Origin: an uncultured Rhodospirillaceae bacterium
GTDB taxonomy: Bacteria; Pseudomonadota; Alphaproteobacteria; Dongiales; Dongiaceae
Assembly (NCBI GenBank): GCA_902826565.1
Contig: CADEFF010000025.1
Coordinates: 1-49,822, forward strand
Length of the DNA: 49,822 bases
Direction: 5' to 3'
Position 1 is the stretch's first letter. Each line of letters begins with the position of its first letter. The position numbers were made by a program, and so were the translations under genes. Of this stretch, positions 43,552 to 49,822 are shown one piece after another. The notes below the pieces were generated by a model that saw only the letters and a list, made by a program, of their open reading frames with translations, made no database searches and was not told the DNA's origin.

Positions 43552-44244
43552 TCAGTTTCCCGCCGCGGTTTTCCGTCCGGGCGTGGTGTTCGGGGCCATC
43601 GCACTGCGGCACATACTCGTGTAACGCAGAAACTTCAGGAAGGAGGCAAGAAACAGGTTCGTGCCTACGATTTCCAGGCCCTCCTCGATGACGCCCTGAA
43701 CCGAGCGCTCCATCGAGAGCCGGCGCAGCTGCGCCTGCATGAACTCCGCCAGAAGGACACCGATCCAACAGCCCACGCCGGCGACGGCCAGACGATAGCT
43801 TGGCGGGTGAGGCCGAAGCGACCGGGACACGATCATCATCACGGCGAGGAAGGCCAGGATGAATGGCGTCAATGCGACCAGCCACCCGAAGTCCGCACCG
43901 GCGCCGGGCGTGAGCCAGGGGACTGCCGCAACCTCCCGCGTGAATATCCGCCCTACCGCTTCGTGAAGCTGCGCGGCTTCGTCAACGGACAGGCCGATGA
44001 AGAATAGAGCCGCCAGCACCCAGGCAAGGTTGAGGTGCCGCGGTCGTGTCGGCATCTGTCCGGCGATGAAGAGTGCGGCGATCCCGGTGACAAAGAGCAG
44101 CGTGCTCGACAACCAGACAGCTATGTTTCCTTCGAGCTTGAGATCGAACAGCATCATTACGCGATTGAGATGTGCGTGTTCAAACTCGAAGCCGAGGTCG
44201 GTTACGAGCGTCACGAGAATGAGCAAGGCAGTCCCGGCGATCAT
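43552..44244 (-). CDS. Multi-pass membrane protein of unknown function
   Basis: From MIAGTALLILV the protein has 230 residues and six or so hydrophobic helices. The pattern FDLKLEGNIAVWLSSTLLF, then LAALFFIGLSVDEAAQLHE, is one I associate with a family of uncharacterised bacterial membrane proteins (FDLDGE.N..TW.SS and LDEA..HE); no function is known to me. The start is uncertain: frames open to 44505, with other candidate starts at 44358 (ATG) and 44505 (GTG). It is coupled to the ATP-grasp gene by a 2-bp gap. Two consecutive 60-base lines in it (44101-44220) have 29 and 32 G+C, against about 43 in a sample line of array gene 5. Confidence 0.7.
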   Translation of the reverse strand: MIAGTALLILVTLVTDLGFEFEHAHLNRVMMLFDLKLEGNIAVWLSSTLLFVTGIAALFIAGQMPTRPRHLNLAWVLAALFFIGLSVDEAAQLHEAVGRIFTREVAAVPWLTPGAGADFGWLVALTPFILAFLAVMMIVSRSLRPHPPSYRLAVAGVGCWIGVLLAEFMQAQLRRLSMERSVQGVIEEGLEIVGTNLFLASFLKFLRYTSMCRSAMAPNTTPGRKTAAGN

Positions 44245-44732
44245 CGCCTGACAGCTACGGCACAGCGGCGCGCGGCCCAGGTAAATCCGAAATCCGTCGC
44301 CATCATCGCGTGGTCCGACAGTCGAATTCGAATCACGTTGGCAAAACACGCTGCACATCCCCGTCGAGACGAACTGCGATTTCTTGATATGAGCAAAGGT
44401 GGCGGCGTATGCGCCGTTCCGCTGACGCCAAATGGCCTCGGTCGGGTAGTCTAAGGCAAAATCGCGAGAATACGGTTTCAAATTTCCGAAATCCCTTGCC
44501 CGCACATCTTATCCGGTAGGCCTCGCCGGGGACGGCTGCCGGGCGTTGCGCGATCGGCGCCGAGCGGTAAAGGATCGCGCTCGCGCGCCGACCGGAGCGA
44601 GACCTTGCCGCCACCGCTTCGACGGGGTTGAAGGGATCGCCGATGGCGCCTCCCGGGTCGCGACCGCCGGCAGCCGCCGGCCGGCTCGAGAGGAACGAGC
44701 GGCCCGAGTGAAGGATTCTACCGCCGGCGGGG
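44245..44732. other. Gene-poor stretch upstream of the membrane protein
   Basis: Apart from a possible N-terminal extension of the membrane protein up to 44505, no coding region, RNA or clear promoter is recognisable in these 488 bp. Base composition changes from low GC at the left to GC-rich at the right, with the switch near 44520. It ends where repeat copy B starts. Confidence 0.5.
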
Positions 44733-44793
44733 CGCCCATGACCGGCCGGCGGTCATCGCCGAGGTGATCGCGACGCTTCGCGAGTTCCGGTAG
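44733..44793 (+). pseudogene. 3' remnant of a TPR-glycosyltransferase gene
   Basis: In frame with the TAG at 44791-44793 this reads AHDRPAVIAEVIATLREFR, against AHDWSAVIAEVIAALREFR at the end of array gene 5. Nothing upstream matches the rest of a glycosyltransferase domain, so only about 19 codons survive. A tryptophan and a serine of the functional copy have changed. It is best read as the tail of a sixth array gene or of a duplicated gene 5, left after deletion or insertion. Confidence 0.8.
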
Positions 44794-44841
44794 CGGGCGG
44801 TCTTCGTGGCGGCAGAGATCGCGCGGCGCCCTCGTCAAAAA
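44733..44841 (+). repeat. Direct repeat copy B
   Basis: Direct counterpart of copy A at 42091-42201, with 57 of 61 matching bases up to the stop and weaker similarity for about 48 bp beyond, including GCGCGGCGCCC and poly-A. The similarity stops abruptly at 44733 on the left. Confidence 0.9.
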
Positions 44842-44873
44842 ATCCGGGCGGAAATCCGCCCCGGCGCGCGGCG

Positions 44874-44887
44874 TTAATCATTGTTAA
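44874..44887 (+). promoter_or_regulatory. CtrA-like TTAA pair upstream of the coiled-coil gene
   Basis: TTAA (44874-44877) and TTAA (44884-44887) are separated by 6 nt, 67 bp before the coiled-coil gene's start. The alphaproteobacterial CtrA consensus is TTAA-N7-TTAA, so the spacing is one short. It is a weak candidate for cell-cycle control. Confidence 0.3.
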
Positions 44888-44953
44888 ACCGTGTTGGCGT
44901 GAAGTCTCGTCCGGGAGGCCCCGCGTGTCGCGGGACCGGCTTTGGAGGATGCG

Positions 44954-45565
44954 ATGACGGATCTCGCGCAATTGCAGCAGCGGGTCGAGCGGGCGGAACG
45001 GCGTTTCGGCGCCCTGGGGGCGGAGCAGGGAAAATACGGCGCGCGGCTCGTCGATCTCATGGATCGGATCGAGCAGCGATGGGCGCACCGCCAGCAGGAG
45101 ATCGAGGTCTATGTCGCCGAGATCGCCCGGCTGAAATCGGAATATGATCAGGTGAAGGCGATGCTGCAGGACCTCCTGCTCGCGATCGAGGCGGGCGGCG
45201 AAGCGACGCTGGCTGCGACCATGCAGGATCTCGCGAACCGCGCGGCGGCGATCGTCGGCGAAGAACCCGTCGAGATGGCGCCGACAACCGGCCAGACCAT
45301 CCCCTTCCCGGCGCGCTTCGAGGATGTGAGCGCGGGAGAACTCGACGCCGAAACCGCCGCCGAGCATGCCGCCGCCGTCGAGGCCGCGAGCGACGACACG
45401 GAAACGGCGGGCCTCATGAGCGCCTCGCCGGTTGCCGAGATCATCGAGCGGATCGGCCATCTCACGCGCGCGCTGGTCGATGTGCCGCGGCCGCTCGACG
45501 AGGAACCGGCCGCCGAAACCGTCGCCGACACGGCGGCCGCGGACCCGCTTCGCCGCAGCGCCTGA
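44954..45565 (+). CDS. Coiled-coil protein of unknown function
   Basis: A 203-residue protein from the ATG at 44954, which has GGAGG 5 nt upstream; an in-frame TTG at 44942 would overlap that site and is unlikely. Residues 1-75 are heptad-rich helix (LAQLQQRVERAERRFGALG and onward) predicted to form a coiled coil. The rest is acidic and Ala/Glu-rich with TGQTIPFPARFEDVSAGE and VAEIIERIGHLTRALVDVP. No signal peptide or membrane segment is seen. I do not recognise a family; similar short coiled-coil proteins occur widely in alphaproteobacteria. It stands alone, 138 bp before the hydantoinase gene and in the same direction. Confidence 0.75.
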   Translation: MTDLAQLQQRVERAERRFGALGAEQGKYGARLVDLMDRIEQRWAHRQQEIEVYVAEIARLKSEYDQVKAMLQDLLLAIEAGGEATLAATMQDLANRAAAIVGEEPVEMAPTTGQTIPFPARFEDVSAGELDAETAAEHAAAVEAASDDTETAGLMSASPVAEIIERIGHLTRALVDVPRPLDEEPAAETVADTAAADPLRRSA

Positions 45566-45703
45566 CGGCGGGAGAAAGCGGGCCGCTCCGGCGCGCTTAC
45601 CCGGCATCCTGATTTTCTCTGGCAGGACGCGCCGCAAGCATTAAACTCGCCCGCCGCCGGCGCGCTCTCGTGCGCCCGGCGGAAAACAGGCAAGGCGGGC
45701 ATC

Positions 45704-48700
45704 ATGGCGGATGGCGGGGCCGGCGCGGAGCGCTGGCAGTTCTGGATCGATCGCGGCGGCACCTTCACCGACGTGGTGGCGCGCCGTCCCGACGGCAGCC
45801 TCGTCACCCACAAGCTGCTCTCCGAGAATCCCGAGCGCTATCGCGACGCCGCGATCCAGGGCATCCGCGAGCTGCTCGGGCTGAAGCCGGGCGAGAAGAT
45901 CCCGGACGCCGCCATCGCAGCGGTCAAGATGGGCACCACGGTCGGCACCAATGCGCTGCTGGAGCGCAAGGGCGACCGGACGCTTCTCGTCGTGACCCAC
46001 GGCTTCGCCGACGCGCTCCGCATCGGCTACCAGAACCGTCCCGATATCTTCGCGCGCCAGATCAAGCTGCCCGAGCTTCTCTATGAGCGCGTGCTCGAGG
46101 TCGAGGAACGGGTAACGGCGGAGGGCGAGGTGCTGGTGCCGCTCGCGCTCGATGCGGCGCGAAGCGGCCTCGAGGCCGCCTATCGCGACGGCATCCGCGC
46201 GGTCGCGATCCTGCTGATGCACGGCTATCGCCATACCGAGCACGAAAAGCGCCTGGCCGAGCTCGCGGCGGAGATCGGCTTCACGCAGGTCTCGGTCAGC
46301 CATCGCGTGAGCCCGCTGATGAAGCTCGTCGGCCGCGGCGATACGACGGTGGTGGACGCCTATCTCTCGCCGCTGCTGCGGCGCTATGTGGACCGGATCG
46401 CCGGCGATCTCGGCGCCGCCCGGCTCATGTTCATGCAGTCGAACGGCGGCCTCACCGACGCGCGACTCTTCCAGGGCAAGGACTGCATCCTCTCCGGCCC
46501 CGCCGGCGGCATCGTCGGCGCGGTCGAGACCTCGCTCGGCGCCGGCTTCGACCGGATCATCGGCTTCGACATGGGCGGCACCTCGACCGACGTGTCGCAT
46601 TTCAGCGGCGAATACGAGCGCGCCTTCGAGACCCAGGTCGCGGGCGTGCGCATGCGCGCGCCGATGATGCAGATCCATACCGTGGCGGCCGGCGGCGGCT
46701 CGATCCTCTTCTTCGACGGGGCGCGGTTCCGGGTCGGGCCGGAATCGGCCGGCGCCGATCCGGGACCCGCCTGCTACCGGCGCGGCGGGCCGCTCACCGT
46801 CACCGACTGCAACGTCATGCTGGGCAAGCTGCAGCCCGATTTCTTCCCGCGGATCTTCGGCCCGAACGGCGACCAGCCGCTCGATGTCGCGATCGTGCGC
46901 CGGAAATTCGTCGATCTGGCGAACCAGATAACCGCGGCCACGGGCACGCGGCGGACGCCGGAGGCGGTGGCCGAGGGCTTCCTCACCATCGCGGTCGAGA
47001 ACATGGCGAACGCCATCAAGGAAATCTCGATCCAGCGCGGCTACGACGTGACGCGCTACACGCTCTGCTGCTTCGGCGGGGCGGCCGGACAGCATGCCGG
47101 CCTCATCGCCGACGTGCTCGGCATGACGAAGATCTTCCTCCATCCGCTCGCGGGCGTGCTCTCGGCCTATGGCATGGGCCTCGCCGACGTGCGCGCCATG
47201 CGCGAGGCGGCGGTCGAGGCGCGGCTGGCCGATGCCGCGGTCGCGGCGCTCGAGCCGCGCTACGCGGCGCTCGAGGCCGAAACCCGGCAGGAGATCGCGC
47301 AGCAGGGCATCGCCGACGCGGACATCCGCCTTATCCGGCGCATCCATCTGCGCTACGAAGGCACCGACGCGGCGCTGGTGGTCGAGGCCGGCGACGCGGC
47401 GGCCATCGTCGAGCGGTTCGAGACGGCGCATCGCCAGCGCTACGGCTTCATCGTGCCGGAGAAGGCCCATATCGTCGAAGCCGTCTCGGTCGAGGCGATC
47501 GGCCGCACAGAATCGGTCGAGGATGCCGTGCTGGACGCGGCGCCGCGCAAGACGGCGCTGGCGCCCCGGGCGTGCGTCCAGATGCACGCCGGCGGCAGCG
47601 CGGCGGAGACGCCGGTCTATGACCGTGCCGACCTCGCCCCCGGCGACCGCATCGACGGCCCCGCCATCATCACCGAGCCGATCGGCACCAATATCGTCGA
47701 GCCGGGCTGGCAGGCGGAGTTCACGGCGCGTGGTCATCTGGTGATGACCCGTGTGGTGCCGCTGGCGCGCACCGCCGCGGTCGGTACCAAAGTCGATCCG
47801 GTGATGCTGGAGGTCGTCAACAACCTCTTCATGTCGATCGCCGAGCAGATGGGCTCGACGCTCGAGAAGACGAGCTATTCGGTCAACATCAAGGAACGGC
47901 TCGACTTCTCCTGCGCGATCTTCGACCGCGAGGGCCAGCTCATCGCGAACGCGCCGCACATGCCCGTGCATCTGGGCTCGATGGGCGAAAGCATCCGCAC
48001 CGTCATCCGGAGCCGCAGCCAGACCATGGGCGCGGGCGACGTGTATGTGCTGAACGCGCCCTATAACGGCGGCACGCACCTGCCGGACGTGACCGTGGTG
48101 ACGCCGGTATTCGACGCGGCCGGCAGCAAGCTTCTCTTCTATGTCGCGAGCCGCGGCCACCATGCCGATATCGGCGGGCTTACCCCCGGCTCCATGCCGC
48201 CCGACAGCAAGACGGTCGAGCAGGAAGGGGTGCTGATCGACGATTTCCAGCTCGTCGAGCGCGGCCGGTTCCGCGAGAAGGCGATGCGCGACCTGCTCGG
48301 CTCGGGGAAATACCCGGCGCGCAACCCCGACCAGAACGTCGCCGACCTCCGCGCCCAGATCGCCGCCAACGAGAAGGGCGCGCAGGAGCTGCGCAACATG
48401 GTGGCGATGTACGGGCTCGATGTCGTCTGGGCCTATATGGGCCATGTGCAGGACAATGCCGAGGAGCAGGTCCGGCGCGTGATCTCGGTCCTGAAGGACG
48501 GCAGGTTCACCTATCCGCTCGACGATGGCAGCCGGATCTCGGTCACCGTCTCGATCGACCGTGAAACCCGCTCGGGCGTGGTGGATTTCACCGGCACCAG
48601 CCCGCAGCAGGACACCAACTTCAACGCGCCCTCGGCCGTCTGCCGGGCGGCGGTGCTCTATGTGTTCCGCACGCTGGTGGACGACCATATCCCGATGAAC

Positions 48701-49345
48701 GAGGGCTGCCTCAAGCCGCTCCGGATCATCATCCCCGAGGGTTCGATGCTGAGCCCGCGCTACCCGGCGGCCGTGGTGGCCGGCAATGTCGAGACCTCGC
48801 AGGTCATCACCGACACGCTTTATGGTGCGCTCGGCGTGATGGGCGCCTCGCAGGGCACCATGAACAACCTCACCTTCGGCAATGCGCGCCACCAGTATTA
48901 CGAGACGATCTGCGGCGGTTCGGGGGCGGGGCCGGATTTCGACGGCACCGACGCGGTCCACACCCACATGACCAATTCGCGCCTCACCGATCCGGAAGTG
49001 CTGGAATGGCGCTTCCCGGTGCTGCTCGAAAGCTTCGCCATCCGACGCGGCTCGGGTGGTGGCGGCAAGCACAAGGGCGGCGACGGCGCGGTGCGCCGGC
49101 TCCGGTTCCGCGAGCGGATGACCGCCTCGATCCTCTCGGGCCACCGCAAGGTGCCGCCCTACGGCATGGCCGGCGGCGAGCCGGGCAAGACCGGGCGGAA
49201 CTCGGTCATCCGCACCGACGGCAAGGTCGAGGAGCTGAGCTCCACCGACAAGCGCGAGATGAATCCGGGCGACGTGTTCGTGATCGAGACGCCGGGCGGC
49301 GGCGGCTACGGCAAGGCGGTCGAGGCCAAGCACGCGGCGGAGTAG
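45704..49345 (+). CDS. Fused hydantoinase A/B, 5-oxoprolinase-type
   Basis: A 1213-residue ATP-dependent cyclic amide hydrolase. The N-terminal HyuA part (about residues 1-690) has [37 protein letters not shown] and the ATP-binding [20 protein letters not shown], then [10 protein letters not shown]. The C-terminal HyuB part (from about 695) begins [21 protein letters not shown] and contains [34 protein letters not shown] and [21 protein letters not shown]. The fused order A-B and this length match 5-oxoprolinase (OPLAH), which opens 5-oxoproline to glutamate; hydantoinase or related activity is also possible. Nothing in the neighbourhood fixes the substrate. Confidence 0.92.
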   Translation: MADGGAGAERWQFWIDRGGTFTDVVARRPDGSLVTHKLLSENPERYRDAAIQGIRELLGLKPGEKIPDAAIAAVKMGTTVGTNALLERKGDRTLLVVTHGFADALRIGYQNRPDIFARQIKLPELLYERVLEVEERVTAEGEVLVPLALDAARSGLEAAYRDGIRAVAILLMHGYRHTEHEKRLAELAAEIGFTQVSVSHRVSPLMKLVGRGDTTVVDAYLSPLLRRYVDRIAGDLGAARLMFMQSNGGLTDARLFQGKDCILSGPAGGIVGAVETSLGAGFDRIIGFDMGGTSTDVSHFSGEYERAFETQVAGVRMRAPMMQIHTVAAGGGSILFFDGARFRVGPESAGADPGPACYRRGGPLTVTDCNVMLGKLQPDFFPRIFGPNGDQPLDVAIVRRKFVDLANQITAATGTRRTPEAVAEGFLTIAVENMANAIKEISIQRGYDVTRYTLCCFGGAAGQHAGLIADVLGMTKIFLHPLAGVLSAYGMGLADVRAMREAAVEARLADAAVAALEPRYAALEAETRQEIAQQGIADADIRLIRRIHLRYEGTDAALVVEAGDAAAIVERFETAHRQRYGFIVPEKAHIVEAVSVEAIGRTESVEDAVLDAAPRKTALAPRACVQMHAGGSAAETPVYDRADLAPGDRIDGPAIITEPIGTNIVEPGWQAEFTARGHLVMTRVVPLARTAAVGTKVDPVMLEVVNNLFMSIAEQMGSTLEKTSYSVNIKERLDFSCAIFDREGQLIANAPHMPVHLGSMGESIRTVIRSRSQTMGAGDVYVLNAPYNGGTHLPDVTVVTPVFDAAGSKLLFYVASRGHHADIGGLTPGSMPPDSKTVEQEGVLIDDFQLVERGRFREKAMRDLLGSGKYPARNPDQNVADLRAQIAANEKGAQELRNMVAMYGLDVVWAYMGHVQDNAEEQVRRVISVLKDGRFTYPLDDGSRISVTVSIDRETRSGVVDFTGTSPQQDTNFNAPSAVCRAAVLYVFRTLVDDHIPMNEGCLKPLRIIIPEGSMLSPRYPAAVVAGNVETSQVITDTLYGALGVMGASQGTMNNLTFGNARHQYYETICGGSGAGPDFDGTDAVHTHMTNSRLTDPEVLEWRFPVLLESFAIRRGSGGGGKHKGGDGAVRRLRFRERMTASILSGHRKVPPYGMAGGEPGKTGRNSVIRTDGKVEELSSTDKREMNPGDVFVIETPGGGGYGKAVEAKHAAE

Positions 49346-49355
49346 AAGCTCGGTC

Positions 49356-49376
49356 TGCCCGCGGCGATCCGCGGCA
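49356..49376. terminator. Hairpin between convergent hydantoinase and AhpD-like genes
   Basis: TGCCCGCGG (49356-49364) and CCGCGGCA (49369-49376) pair over 8 bp with one bulged C and a CGAT loop. It fills the short gap between convergent stops at 49345 and 49383. There is no T-run, so the assignment is tentative. Confidence 0.4.
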
Positions 49377-49382
49377 ATCGTC

Positions 49383-49822
49383 TCAGGCCGTTTTCCGCGA
49401 CTTCGCCTCGGCGCCATCGGCGCGCGCCTCCACTTCCGGCACGGCGCGGAAGGCGATCGACAGCCGGTTCCAGCCGTTGATGGCGACCACCGCCATGGTG
49501 AGGTCGACCAGCTCCTGTTCGGAGAACTGTGCCCGCGCCGTTTCGAACTCCGCATCCGGAACCCGGGTCTCGGAGACGAGCGTCACCGCCTCGGTCCAGG
49601 CGAGCGCCGCGCGCTCCCGCGCGCTATAGATCGGCGCTTCGCGCCAGGCGTCGAGCAGATAGAGTCGCTCCTCGCTCTCGCCGGCCTTCCGCGCGTCCCG
49701 CGAATGCATCTTGAGGCAATAGGCGCAACCGTTGATCTGCGAGGCGCGCATCTTGACGAGATGGAGCAGCGCATGATCGAGCCCGCTCTTCTCGACATAA
49801 TGCTGCAGGCCGAGCATCGCCT
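49383..49822 (-). CDS. Carboxymuconolactone decarboxylase/AhpD-family protein, 5' end cut
   Basis: The frame is open to the window edge. An ATG occurs at 49817 (MLGLQHYVEKSG), but family members normally begin about 15-20 residues earlier, so the start probably lies outside. The CxxC redox pair with downstream histidine is present in NGCAYCLKMHSRDARKAGE, followed by RLYLLDAWREAPIYSARERAAL and the C-terminal VVAINGWNRLSIAFR. These proteins use the cysteines for peroxide reduction or related redox chemistry; many are annotated only as alkylhydroperoxidase-like. It is convergent with the hydantoinase gene. Confidence 0.9.
   Translation of the reverse strand, partial: AMLGLQHYVEKSGLDHALLHLVKMRASQINGCAYCLKMHSRDARKAGESEERLYLLDAWREAPIYSARERAALAWTEAVTLVSETRVPDAEFETARAQFSEQELVDLTMAVVAINGWNRLSIAFRAVPEVEARADGAEAKSRKTA

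Noticed and set aside
42091..44841. An insertion sequence or integron as the source of the repeat-flanked cassette.
   Set aside because: No transposase, integrase, terminal inverted repeats or attachment-site-like element is visible. The flanking repeats are a gene end in direct orientation, which suits homologous recombination.

Overview
The window is about 49.8 kb of GC-rich DNA from an alphaproteobacterium, most likely a member of the Rhodospirillales or a close relative. That placement is an inference from gene order, very high G+C, start codon use (ATG, GTG, TTG), the meso-diaminopimelate motif in MurE, a DUF1127 protein and the AmpD / RNase P RNA / mraZ neighbourhood. No 16S rRNA gene or other decisive marker is present.

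Left part (1-9600): the 3' end of prmA, a DUF1127 protein and a divergent M24B aminopeptidase P, then a leftward block ligA, recN, bamD and lpxC. Centre (9700-28800): a complete division and cell wall (dcw) cluster read leftward from mraZ through rsmH, ftsL, ftsI, murE, murF, mraY, murD, ftsW, murG, murC, murB, ddl, ftsQ and ftsA to ftsZ. Most junctions are 4-bp stop/start overlaps. The cluster has an array of MraZ-box-like repeats over its candidate promoter and an intrinsic terminator after ftsZ. Just upstream lie the RNase P RNA gene (rnpB) with a clear promoter, an AmpD-type amidase, an EamA permease and a DjlA-like J-domain protein.

Right part (32000-42150): five overlapping rightward genes, each with many TPR repeats followed by a glycosyltransferase domain. 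The first has an O-GlcNAc-transferase-like (GT41) catalytic domain. The other four share a GT9-like GT-B domain. This looks like one operon built by tandem duplication and domain exchange, probably for glycosylating proteins or envelope components. The substrate cannot be read from the sequence.

The operon is followed by a lower-GC, oppositely oriented pair of genes (a multi-pass membrane protein and a sugar-transfer-associated ATP-grasp protein). They are bracketed by a direct repeat of about 110 bp. One copy is the 3' end of the last TPR gene. The other is a fragment of the same gene end lying downstream of the pair, the scar of a lost TPR gene copy or of a recombination event. The TPR array, the repeat and the low-GC cassette are the most interesting part of the window.

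Far right (44950-49822): a coiled-coil protein of unknown function, a fused HyuA-HyuB (5-oxoprolinase-type) hydantoinase and, convergent with it, a carboxymuconolactone decarboxylase/AhpD-family protein cut by the window edge.
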